From the NCBI RefSeq assembly GCF_949628215.1, contig NC_134281.1, positions 14,022,501 to 14,086,500 on the forward strand: a stretch of 64,000 nt of DNA. The letters run 5' to 3'. The DNA comes from Phalacrocorax aristotelis (Eukaryota > Chordata > Aves > Suliformes > Phalacrocoracidae). Made by a program: the position numbers and the translations under genes. Shown piece by piece: positions 21,201 through 32,300 of the stretch. The notes under the pieces were generated by a model. That model did no database searches, was not told where the DNA came from, and saw only the letters and a program-made list of their open reading frames with translations. Numbering within the stretch: position 1 is the first letter of the stretch; each line of letters starts with the position of its first letter.

Positions 21201-23475
21201 AAGGGAGGGGAGGTGGTGGGGAGGCAGCAAAGAACCTCTTTCAGATCCTCCCAGTTATTGGTATTACTTTTTGTGTTGATTGTTGGTGCAATTGATGGCA
21301 CAAAAGTCATCCTGGCTCTTGGGGCTCTGCTTGTTTTCGGGGCAGCCGGGATGCTCCTAGGCCATGAGCTGCAAGGCCAGGGTCTTCCTAGAGTCCACTG
21401 TGACCCCTGGACCCCTTCCTTACCCAAATCCCTCTTCAAACCCTGCTTGTGGTGACCCTTTCCCCAAACTGACCTCTGTTGCTAGCTAAAACCCTGCTTA
21501 AACTGCTGCTCAGTGCTTGGTCTTGCCCTCAGTCAAGTTAGGCCTGCCCTGGGCTGGCATGAGAAGGGATCAAGTCCTTGGAAATAATGGGACAAGGAAC
21601 AATGAATGCCCTGGACACAAGACAGCTAACAAGTTACCTATTTAGCAACTTCCCTGTAAACATATGTCTTCCCTTAGTTATTCCACTTGTCTTATGTGTC
21701 TTTATATATCTTTTCTTCTCCACCCAAAGCCTGATCCTGCACCCTTACTCCTTGAGCTTCGTCACACGTGTTGAAGGGGTCCTGGGGCAAGGCTGCTCAT
21801 ACAGGTAATGGAGATATATTGTGTGACTGTGAAGGACAGGAGCTGTGGAACACAAGTCATCTGTGGTGCAAACGCAGGTTGGTGGGGTGTGTTGCACTAT
21901 GGGCACAGAGAGCTGTACCATTTTCTGGTGTCTGTAAGGTACTAGAGGCACAAAAACCAATCAATCAAACAAAAAAAACCGCACCTGCTGAAGGTGATAC
22001 CAAAATGCATGGCTACTGTGGATCTGTGGTTCTTGTTACCACCCTGTAGCCTTGCGTCTGCCCTTTCCAACCTCATTATGGGACAGGAGAAGGAGGGAGC
22101 TTCACTAGCAATGATCCAAGACCATTGATGCTGTGAGGTCCTGGCTCCCTGCAGGGATGTTACATTTGTCTGTGAGAGCACAAAATTGGGAATTTCAACT
22201 TCTGGATCTGATTTCTCCCACATCTACTGGTTTTGGACATATTGCCCATGCTCACTTTTCTCTTCCTGAGACCAGCAGAAATAGCATCAAGACTCCTGTG
22301 TTTCTTGGACTGCCAAGCCCAGGCTCCAGCCTGCCCTGGTTTTGGGAGAGCTGCTACCCGGCTGTCCCAGCTGGCTGGCTGCTAAGTGCTGGGTCCTGCC
22401 TGCTCCTGCCAGCACCTCCCTCCACTCGCAGTGTTTCCTGCACCTCCTCTGAGATGCTGAAACAATGAACAGGGGACAAGATTAAACCTGGTGCAATTCT
22501 TCTCCTGTGCACAGAGGTGTAACCATGGCTCTGCTGAAGACCACAAGAATTATCTTGGGGTAAGTGGAAGGTGAAGTTGTGAGTCTAGTTCCTGAAATAC
22601 AATGGAGAGCCCATGAGATAAGGCCACAGTCCCCCTACAGAGAGAGGGATGGTGTCCCTGGGGACTGTGTCCCAAGCCACAGCAAGAAAGCCATGGGAGA
22701 ACATTTCCTTCAGCCCCAGTTGGGTTAAAGATTGGATCTGGTGCAATTAGTGTATCCAAAAGCAGGGCAGTGAATAGTTGCAGAGCATTTATTCAGCTCT
22801 AATGTGACAAGTTCAATTCTTCTGTTCAGAGCTGGTAATTTTCTTATATATATTAATTATTTGAAATAATTCTCTGAATAACATCTAGAAATAATTCAGG
22901 CAATATATCTTGATAATGAACCCATTGCTACTGAAAGGTTGAAATCTCAGCTGTGCTGGTGACTTTGGCTTGGGTGAATGTTCACACGGCATTGTTTCTC
23001 CTCTTAAATACTAGTACGTGACTTTCAGAACCAGCTTCTGGTCTGAATTGCCATGTTTATGAGGTCTCTATTATTTGCCATTTCTGTAAATGTTCCTGAC
23101 AGTAAATGCCTTTGTTAGCATATTATTGGTAAAGCAAACATTAAAAGTATTTGAATGGAGGCAGATCAAATTTGAGCCACTTATTTGAATGGTTATCTGA
23201 GGGGGGGGAAAAGTTTCCGAGATACATAGCCACCTCCAAGCCTTAAATGAAGCTGCTGGGAGAAGGATTTCTTTTCTCAGCAGACAGCAGATTCAGCTGC
23301 TTCTTTTCCAATTTGTTGTAAAGATTTCTCAGGGTATTAAGAAAAAAAAAAGTTGTGTTGGTTTTTTTTCTTGCAACCCATAGCAGCAAACCTTAATAAG
23401 CAAAATCCCATATAATGCCACAGTACTGTAAAAGCAGCAGTGTTCCCAGTCCTCTTACACTGTGTGATAGAGCGC
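21201..23475. other. Gene-free stretch
   Basis: No gene. Frames around 21147-21455 and 22133-22468 have no recognised domain. A short AATTATT-TGA-AATAATT inverted repeat lies near 22856-22872. An A-run then T-run flank 23340-23370. Confidence 0.5.
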
Positions 23476-23738
23476 TGTCCTGGTTTTGTCTGGGATAGAG
23501 TTAATTTTCTTCCTAGTAGCTGGTACAGTACTGTGTTTTTTATTTAGTATGAGAATAATGTTGATAACACACTGATGTGTAGTTGTTACTGAGCAGTGCT
23601 TACACTAAATCAAGGACTTCTCAGCTTCTCATGCTCTAATGACTGAGAAGGCTGGAGACGCACAAGAAGCTGGGAGGGGGTCCAGCCAGGACAGCTGGGC
23701 CAAAGGGATATTCCATACCATGTAGTGACATGCTCAGC

Positions 23739-23746
23739 ATATAAAC
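23739..23746 (+). promoter_or_regulatory. LTR TATA box
   Basis: ATATAAAC about 265 bases into the LTR, at the place expected for the U3 core promoter. The promoter may be inactive. Confidence 0.65.
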
Positions 23747-23864
23747 TAGGGGAAGGCTGACTGGGGGTCTGCTGCTTGGGGGACTGGTTGGACGTTGGTT
23801 GGTGAGCAAGTATCATGTATCACTTGCTTTGTATATTATTGTAATAATAATTATTATTTTGATT

Positions 23865-23870
23865 ATTAAA
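23865..23870 (+). terminator. LTR polyadenylation signal
   Basis: ATTAAA about 120 bases downstream of the TATA box, followed by a T/C-rich stretch, as expected for the R region of a retroviral LTR. Confidence 0.6.
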
Positions 23871-23968
23871 CTGCTCTTATCTCAACCCACAAGTTTTCTC
23901 CCTTCTCTCATTCTCTCCTCCATCCCACCAGGGTGGCGTGAGCGAGCAGCTGGGATTAAACCACGATA

Positions 23969-26900
23969 ACTGGTTTTGCTCCATGGTGTTTGCAGTGGGG
24001 CAGTAGTGTCCCTGAGCACGGTGTGTGGTACAGGCAGGAGAGGGGTGTGCTCCTCACACTGGAGGTGTAATCTTTGGAGATGACTGGGACAAGGCAATTG
24101 AGGTGTCCAATACATGCTGGGGCTTTCATGTGAGTGTGTGCTTTCGGTTATTTATCATCCAGTGGCGCTGCCAGTATTAGTGAGACTAAGGCAGCACAGA
24201 GCGGTGTCCAGTACTGGCTGACTGAGCGAAGAGCATGCCTTACTGATGCTCTCCTGCAACGAGGAGCTGCAATGAAGCCATCGCCAGCCGGCAGTGGTGA
24301 GAGCTGGCCGGGCACTGTGGGTGTGACTGCACTGCCAGCGCAGGGCCAGCCATTGCTCTGTTCCCTGCTCCAGCCAGCCAGCCCCATAGGCTCACAGCAT
24401 GGGAGTTTTGGAGGGATTTTCTGTCCAAAATCCAGACTGTTTGGCCAAGGATAGAGCGGAAGGAAAAGGCAGAGAGGCCCGTATGCAAATAGGGAAGAAT
24501 TCCTTTTGCCATACAGTTTCTCACTCGTGCCCTAAAACTGACAACACTTAAGACCCCTGGACTAAGGGCAATGAATGCAAAATGAGAGCTCTGCAAAATC
24601 CCTTGGTTCCAGGCCAGCTCTCTTGCTTTGCTTTGCTACTCCTTGACATCAGTCTTTCGGCCAAGTGAGCAAGTCAATGGCTAGCGTCATTGCCAAAAAA
24701 ATCTTCCTAGCTGTTTTCAGTGTAGCTAATGAGAATGCAAATGTGCTGGGTTTCCAGGCTGGCTTAAAACCTCCGCTGCTTCCTTTCTATGCATGGTACC
24801 TAGGTGCCCTTCCTCTTGCCAGGAGCTGTAAATACATCACACTGGCTGGTGGAGTTGTCCTCATGTTGCCAGTGAGAAACAGAATGTTTTGGGTGGAACA
24901 CTAAAGGAGGAACCAGAGTCTCTCAAACACCTGCTCTGCACTATCCTGCTACAAGTCAGCCCTGGAGGGTTAAAGAAAGACCAGTTTAGAATTAGAAAAG
25001 CAGGCAAGAAGCAGGTCGGTCTTTATAAGCTAGATATTGCACCAGAGCCGAAAGGCATACGTCACCCTACTGCGTACTACAGCTAGCCCATGGGAGCATA
25101 GGGTTTCTTTGCTGGGCTGTCCTTGGGAGTTTTCCTTCTTCTTACCAACAAACTCATAGCTTTTCTCTTCATACTTGCCACAGTAGTGTTGCTTTTCTAA
25201 CCCCCCATAAAAAGGTTTCTCATCAGGCTTGCAATGCAATATTGCTTATGGCTTTGATCGCTGCAGAAAAGGAGTGGTAACTCTGCACATTTTGCTGTGC
25301 TTCTCTACTGAAGAACAGAGTCTCTCTTGACCAAAATCTCCTGTCATGCCTCTGCCTGTGTTCTTCCTTGGGTATGGTGTCACACACCATTATAAAACCA
25401 GCCCTGGGTGCTTTCCAGCTAGCCGAGCCTGGACAGAGTCCAGGCAGCGTCCCCACCCCTGGCTCTCAGGGACACATTCCTTGCCTGGCTCCCTTTCTGG
25501 GGATGTTGGATCAGAGATGAGAGCTCGGTAGCTTATGGGCATTGTCGCATCCTCTGTCCTGATGGGCACTCTGGACACTTTGGGGACCATAGGGACAATT
25601 CAATAAAGGGACACAGCATCTGCATAGGAATTTTTTCCACACAGACAAAACGCACTTCATCCCTAGACAATGCACTAGCACCACAGAGTGAGGCAAAGCT
25701 GCTGCCTCCTGAGCGTTGCCCTTTTCTCTGCTCTCCCGCCTGGTGTATGCCTGCAGATTTGCCTCCAGTCTTTAAGGGAGCCCAGGTTCCTCTGGCTGAC
25801 CCTTCCTACCCTGGCCACCAAAGGGCTTCCTCTGCCCTGAGAACACGTCCCTTTTAAAGGCAGCCTGACATCTTTTCTTTGTTCCTGGCTTTCCACTAGG
25901 ATTTTCCATGATGCAATCCTGTATGGGGTTACTGGCAAAGAGTTGTTAAAAGTCAGTAGCTGTGCCTGGAGCAAACCCATTGTTCTGCCAGTGCAGAGCC
26001 CTTCAATGCCGCTGACTCCTGCATGGCCTCGCTCCTGCTCCCCCAGCACTGCCAGCAAGAGGGACGTCCTAATCCACACAGAGGGATATGGCCATAAACA
26101 CAAGGCACAGCACAAAGAGCGATGTGTGATTAGATGCAGGCATGGCCACCGCCCGACCATCACACCAACCAGTAGTACCAGGCTCAGCCATGGCTGTGGA
26201 CTGTGCTGTGCCTTACCAGATGCATCTCACTTTTCTTGGGGAAGTTTGCAGGCTGCTGCTCCAGCTGAGAAGGGTTATTTTGGAGTGGAAAGTGAGAAGC
26301 TGTAGCTTTTATCCTTTTGGAGGAGCAATTTGCAAGGAAAACAATGCAGGATTCTCTGGAATAAGGAGTATTGGCTGCATCATCTTTTAAAAATAATTTA
26401 GTCAAGTGAATGTTGGCTGGGGATTAGCACCCTTGCAGGCGCTTGGGCTGCAGTGAGGGGATATTTGCTGAGATTTACTGATGTTGGGGATGGTTACAAA
26501 TGCATAGGTGGGATCTAATTCTAAAGCAGCTCTCTGGCTCACTAATGAGATAAGTCAAAGGCTCTGTGAAGTTTTCAGCAGTGTAGCCATTAACCCTGAG
26601 ATTATAATATCCTTTGTGTTTTTCCAGCATGTTCTGCCAAGATTCTGCCTTAAGCAGGGGAAAGATGAAAAATGCAGGGCCAGAGAGTGAGTTTCTTACA
26701 GCTGAAAACTGTTGTCTGTTGTGTTGTTCCCTGCGACAGAGAAGAGCCTGTGTATAACCAGCACTGAGCAGGGAAACATCTCTGCTGTCCAACACAGTCA
26801 TTTTCTTCAGCATTGGACAAGGGAAAGAAGGAAAAAAAAAATCACAGAGAATGGTCCTGTCTGAGGAGGTGCAGTCTCATGTCCCCCACTCTCCTCTGCT

Positions 26901-27524
26901 TCTAATGCTTGTATGTATGGGACTGCTGAACTCAAACTTCAGAACGGCTTTCTAGGTACTTACATTGGATACTTCTGTTTCATACAAGCAGGTCTTCTTA
27001 TGGGTATCGTTATTTGTGGTTGTAATGAGGTTTTCATCTCTACTCTTAACTAAAGATTGCACACCTGAAATGAGACAGACTGCAAGTGAATTCCAGTAGT
27101 AACTGTCCAGGACTGGAGATGTCAAAAATCCCTCAGCTAAGGGATTTGTAGGAAATAAACAAATGCAGTTTTAGTGATGGTGAAATGTTTAGTGACTTGG
27201 TCTTGATGTGTCTGAGCTATTGCTTTAGAAGGACCTCAGATTATATTTTCTGTCCTTCTTCCACAAAACGTGAAGCATTTTCTCCTAGAAATTTCTTTCA
27301 GTTTTATTTAAATCATTAAAAGAAAAAAAAATAGTACCTCCCTCAGTCTTGAGCTAAACAAAACCTTTTGTTCTGCTCCAAATTTTTGAAAAATACCAAC
27401 TACATCAAAATGGAAACTAAAATGTTTTTAATGTTTCAAGCAAAATTCTTGTTTCCTTTTATTTTCCATAGTTCCTCAGTGAAGAATTACTTCGACTTGG
27501 CACACTTAGACACTGATTTGAAGA
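23969..27524. other. Gene-free stretch
   Basis: No gene. The longest frame is a - strand 162 codons at 25675-26163 with no domain. From about 26820 to 27500 the sequence is AT-rich and almost without open frames. Confidence 0.5.
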
Positions 27525-27544
27525 TTTTTTTTTAAAAAAAAAAA
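27525..27544. repeat. T9A11 self-complementary tract
   Basis: Nine T followed directly by eleven A. A similar T-run/A-run junction occurs near 50419-50438. Confidence 0.95.
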
Positions 27545-28199
27545 GAAGAACCCAGGGTTATAGAAGTTTCAGTATCAGGGATAAGTGCTCTGGGACTGCT
27601 CTCTAAACTTCACTTGGAGAATTGAAAGAACCAAGGCATTGGCTCAAGCATGAGCTAATGAATTACTTCTGATGTTCAAGGAACAAAAGCAAACAGCAAG
27701 GTAATATCCCACTATGTTATTGCTAGAAGCATACTTCAGTCTCATCTGTATGCTGAATAAACATCTTTGGCCTCTTTGCAATGCTACAAACATTTTGTAT
27801 CACCCATTCTCCCATGAAAAGAACTCTACTGACCATATCTAAATTTGCACTTGGGGAAGTGATTTCGGCGTGGATCTCAGTGCTGTCTTAGAGACTGGTA
27901 ATGGCTATTTCCCCTGTCTGCCAGAGCTGTTCTTCACATCCTTTCTTTAGTGTCTGAGACAGGAGCAGCTCACCTGCCCTTCCAGCCCTCTGGAGGTGGC
28001 AAAGCCCTGAGCAAGACCATGATTATTTCCATGGTCCTTAGATTGTGCTACTTCAGACAGTGGCCAGGTTTGCTTGTGCCCAGCTCTAGCTTTGGATTTT
28101 ACAAGACTGATGTTCTCAAAATACACAGAATGTGCTCTGTGGCCAAGGATGACTCAGAGGGATGCTGTTAACAGTGCGCCGGGTGGTACAAGTTAGTCC
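27545..28199. other. Gene-free stretch
   Basis: No gene. A - strand donor-like GGCAG|GTGAGC lies near 27966-27975, without a matching exon. Confidence 0.45.
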
Positions 28200-28920
28200 T
28201 TGTTCGTGGGAGTCCATGAGCAATTAAAGGAAGAAAATTGTAATTAATGCCAATCAGCATGAGTTCATGGAAAATAGAATGTGACATCTCTCTTTGGTTT
28301 AGTTGATAAAAGTGATAGTAGTGTACAAGATTTCTGAGAGACATTTGACTGGGTACCACATGACATTTTGATTAAGGATCTAGAGCAGTATAAAATCAAA
28401 AGGGTGTGCATTAAATGGATTAAAACCTGGCTCCCTGACAGGTCTCCAAATGTAACTGTAAATCATCTGCTAGCTGTGTTTTGTTGCAAAGTCCCTCTAG
28501 TATTCTTGCATTTAATATCTTTATCAATGACATGGAAGAAAATGTAAAATCACCACTGATGATGATGTAACAAGCCAGGAAGCAGTAAGTAATGAAGAGG
28601 ACAGGTCACAGATAGGGAGGAATACAGAGCCAGGCTCAAGCAAACAAGTATGGTGATGCAGGTGAATACAAGAACAAAGAATAAAAGCTCCATTTATAGG
28701 ACGGTGGACTCCAGGAAGCAGGAAGCTGACAAAACTTTTGGAAAAGCTTCTTCAGTAGGCAAAAGTCAGCCAAATGGATGGTTCCTGTGCTGGGCTGTAG
28801 CTGAGTGGGAGGATGCTTGGAGGTAAAAAGAGCAGAAGAGGTCTCTAATACATTTGATCCTGATGGCAGTGCTGCTATTGTGAGCAAAAATAGCAATCGG
28901 TTGGACAGTGTTCAGGGAAG
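28200..28920 (+). mobile_element. Decayed CR1-type LINE fossil with reverse transcriptase remnants
   Basis: Non-LTR retrotransposon ORF2 remains in the + direction. Broken frames give QHEFMEN (from 28256), FDWVPHDILIKD (from 28344), IKWIKTWLPDR (about 28409-28441) and FNIFINDM (28511-28534). These match in order the RT block that normally reads as a conserved Phe-Asp-x-Val-Pro-His, then Trp-rich, then Phe-x-Ile-Phe-Ile-Asn-Asp series. A worn remnant of the Asp-Asp catalytic box follows at about 28551-28565. Downstream phrases (GAAGAGGACAGGTCA at 28595, GAACAAAGAATAAAAGCTCC at 28672, GGTGGACTCC) continue the same kind of element, less certainly past 28680. Several stops, at least one frameshift and internal deletions show that it is long dead. 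It is much older than the CR1 end at 18 kb. Confidence 0.72.
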
Positions 28921-31900
28921 AGACAGGTAAGTTTTGGAAGGGTGGCAATGCCCCGAGTGATCCCATGTGTTGAGCTACCAGAGCAAAGTTGATAATAGAG
29001 TTGGTCCCAGTTTGCAGATGTGGGGAGTGAAGTAGATACTGGGATTTTTTTTGTCTAACAGATCACTGTGCAGCAATTGGAAGCTGAGTGTGGAGGCATT
29101 CAGTTGGAGAGAAAGGCTTCAACTTAAGGCTTTAAGGAGTCTGCTTCATCAGGAATTAACTTGTGTTGTCTGGGAGCTTTGGCCCTGTAACTCATGACAT
29201 ACCTGCTTACAGAGTATCAATATCTCAGCAGGATTAAACCAGCATTGCTACAGTGGCACAGCCAGATTGGTGACTGACATCTGCATGTAAATAAAAGCTG
29301 AAGTCCTGCTCGTGTTTAAGTCAGTATCAAAATTGCCAATGGTTTGGGGGAGGTAGAACTACCCCTAGAGTTCTTAGACACTTTTTATCCTGGTCTATAC
29401 ACAAAGGCAAAAAACCCTCAAAAATTATTTTTAAACCAATGTAGTACCACTTCCTGGATCAACATCTCAAAACTAATTTAAAACTGCTGTAGGTGGTGTT
29501 GGTTGCAACTCCAAGACTTTAGATAGATGTTCACCATGCAAGCAGTTGTGCTAGCTGAAATGTTACCTTACCTATAGCCTTCCCAGCCAAGTGGTTCTTG
29601 TCTATCTCAGCTTGAAAAGATTATATCCATCAGAGGGGTTGGGGGTGGCAGCCTCTCCAGGGAGATGGCAGTGAGCATCTTGTGGTCATACTATCAGCTA
29701 GCACAGCAAGACCTGGAGGACATGGATGTCCACCACAACCTATATTCACAGCATGAATTAACATTTAGGACTGATTTAAGCATAGTTGCACTGGTGTTCT
29801 TATATGGTTAAGTTGTTTGTTAAACAATATCTAAAGCAGTTCAAGTTTTGCTGAGAACAAGCTATTGCCAGGGGTGGCTTTACTGCAGCTTGAAAATAGA
29901 TTAGGCTAACGCATTTTGTTTTGCAGGATCAGGATAGAGGAATGTACTGACAAGTGGCGCATCAGTCAATGCCAACCATTTATATCTTGCAAGTAGAGGA
30001 ATGCCTCAGGCAGATTCATTTGGATGTTTTCATAGCAATAGAATGAGGTCCAAGGGAGACTACAACTGACATAATGTGCACACTATACAGTGTGTACCTA
30101 TTTTAACTTATGTTTGTTTACAAGGCTTTTGGGAACACATTCATGTTTTGGCTAATCTGTCTAGCTGGGCACTGCTTCCAAAAGGAGCAGCATTGCTCTT
30201 CGTGCCCCGTCTTGTCTCTTGTGTTGGATGAAGTGACCACACAACCAGTTGAAAAGCTGGATTTGCTTGCTGCTTGGGCAAGTTCTGTTTTGGTGAGCTG
30301 GTTTCTGCTTGGATCAGTGAACCAATATAACTTTCAGAGTGGCTGCTCACTATCTACAATCCAAAAGGGTGGGCAGGATTTTTGTGGCAGCCATCAGTTA
30401 GAAGAGATGGAGCCTTTCATAACATTGGGCACTCAGTTGCTTTTCTTACTTGGACTCTTTGAGATGGGCATTGCATTATCTTAAATCCCTCTGCATAATA
30501 GCAAAGCAGGTTAGTAGCATGTTCTAATGAGCCACATTATGTAAGAAAGCAGTGTGCAAGCATAGTGGCCAGGTTACACAGGAGCAGAGTTAGTAGGCTA
30601 AGCAAAGAAGGTAAGTCTAAACTGAAATTAGATGCAGTGCTGTGCAGGGCAGAAAGTCACTGTAAGAGGCATGGCTGCAATTCACCTATCTGCGTGGTCT
30701 GTGGTGACACTGGAAGAGCCATCATTTGCCTCTTCCATAATCTGTCACCCATTACTGCTGCCTGGAGCATGCTATTGACAAAATAGTTGAATAACTCTGT
30801 CATGGTATTCCTGCCTGCTTAGTTTTTGTTGGAAGTTGTCCTTTGGCCAGCAGTATCTCCATCAACTTCAGGGTCACCTACAATGCTGGGCTGCTGTGGC
30901 ATCCCAGGTTGGTGGATTGGAGATGTTGATGGAAGAATTGCTTGAGTTAAAGATGAGCGTCTGATGTCAGGGAACTCCTGCCAGTCATTGTTCTGCTGCC
31001 TGTGTGGAAACAGGCTGAACTCTGCGGTTTTGCTATGTAACATTCTTATGTAGCTGGCCGAGTCGCCAACATGATAAATGCAATTATTTTTTCCAATTGT
31101 TATTTTTGCCCAAAGCATGCAATTGACACTGATGTCTGCTGGGCAGAATGAGAATGTAGCGGCTGCTTACATCCCTGCAGCAGCAAGATGATGTGAAGGC
31201 ATGAATTGTGACGATGGGAAGCAAACGCTGCCTCATGGCACATGTTGGGGGCAGCCACCAATCCGTGCCTCCGTCAGTCTCACCCTCGGGTGTCAGCAGT
31301 CGGGGGTAACCTGCTTTCTTGGTGTCATCAGGGAGGGAAGGATGGAGGTTTCTGGGGGAGCTGCAAACGTGATTTTTGCTGGGAAGGTGGGAGGGAGCTC
31401 AGTAAAGTTATGCAATATAGTCAAGGGAGCTGTATTGCACCACCTGGGAGGGAAGCAATGGCGCCAGAGCTGCTTCCCTCTCCCCTACGCCCACGGAGGC
31501 CAGCAGCCTCCCTGTCTCCCAACAGGAGTGTTTCCAAAGAGGAAAAAAGGGTTTGGGGCCCTTCCCCAGGGGAGGCAAGTCTTAACTAGACCCTGAGCTT
31601 GGGAGGGAGGCACAGCTTTCTTGTAACGATGGGGATGAGATTTTTTTCACAGAGTGGGGGATGATGTGCTGGGCTAATTTGGGCCATCTGCACCCGATGG
31701 GAAACCAGCACTGTGGGGTGACTGGTGCTGCTGGCTCCCTGTGCCACAGCTTATTCAGCCGAGTAAAAGGACGGGCCAGCCAAGCTCCCACCGTGGTGGT
31801 TAAAGTTTGTTTTAGCCACCTTATCTAATCTTTCTTCTAACTTTTGCTGGGGGAAAGCGTTTATTGCTTATATCGTGTTACTCCATGAGCACTTGCTGGC

Positions 31901-32160
31901 TGTGGCTGTTTGCGTGTGTATATGTAGATGTGGAGCTGGATAACTTCAGACTTTGCAGTTTTATGGGTCAGTCAATCCAAACTGTTTCCACTGGCAGATG
32001 TGGGGATGTGCTGCATTCGTTACCTGTGGGCCATGTGCTATCAGGGTGTAAATCAGCAAAACAGGGCTCTGTTTATACACATAAATTGCCCCAATCTGAC
32101 AGCTTAATACCCTTTTGACTTTTTACCCTCTGCGGGGGAGAACCTCAAATGTCTTACAGC
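28921..32160. other. Gene-free stretch
   Basis: No gene. An ideal donor word AAG|GTAAGT occurs with GT at 30611-30612, but upstream acceptors are weak. An 8-bp inverted repeat (30859-30866 with 30925-30932) is within chance expectation. 30985-31115 is AT-rich and enhancer-like. 31200-31800 is more GC-rich, which explains the overlapping long frames there. Confidence 0.45.
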
Positions 32161-32300
32161 ACTGCTCACCCCAGGGATGACGGCAGCGTGGGGAAACCAG
32201 CCCCGCTATAAAAGGAGGGAGCATGCTTTGCTCCTGCGCGTCTTCAGGCTTGGCTGCGTAGCTACCAGCTCCCCGCAGGGGAAAAGCCCTTCTAACAGAC
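32161..32300 (+). promoter_or_regulatory. Candidate TATA-box core promoter
   Basis: TATAAAAGG (TATAAAAG at 32207-32214) is an ideal TATA box with GC-rich flanks (CCCCGC on the left, GAGGGAGC on the right). A start would be expected near 32235-32240, in a CTGCGCGTCTTCAGG context. No recognised gene follows: the open frame at 32177-32560 begins upstream of the TATA box and has no domain. An isolated TATA word is weak evidence. Confidence 0.2.

Larger units (their letters stand above)
23476..23968 (+). mobile_element. Solo LTR of an avian ERVL-like endogenous retrovirus
   Basis: About 493 bp, starting TGTCCTGGTTTTGTC and ending ACCACGATA. It has the landmarks of an ERVL-type LTR family widespread in neoavian birds: GGGATAGAGTTAATTTTCTT near 23500, a TATA box (23739-23746), a polyadenylation signal ATTAAA (23865-23870), an ATT-rich stretch before it, and the CTTATCTCAACCCAC block after it. 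No internal retroviral coding sequence or second LTR lies on either side, so this is a solo LTR. The 3' terminal dinucleotide is TA instead of the canonical CA. The five bases on each side (AGCGC and ACTGG) do not match, so no target-site duplication is visible. Non-coding. Confidence 0.92.

Noticed and set aside
23476..23968. Part of a complete provirus
   Set aside because: No second LTR, primer-binding site or gag/pol/env remnants on either side.
25675..26163. 162-codon - strand frame
   Set aside because: No domain, overlapped by + strand frames, no splice context, composition equals flanks.
30611..30616. Ideal AAG|GTAAGT splice donor
   Set aside because: No acceptable acceptor or coding segment upstream; single donor words are frequent by chance.
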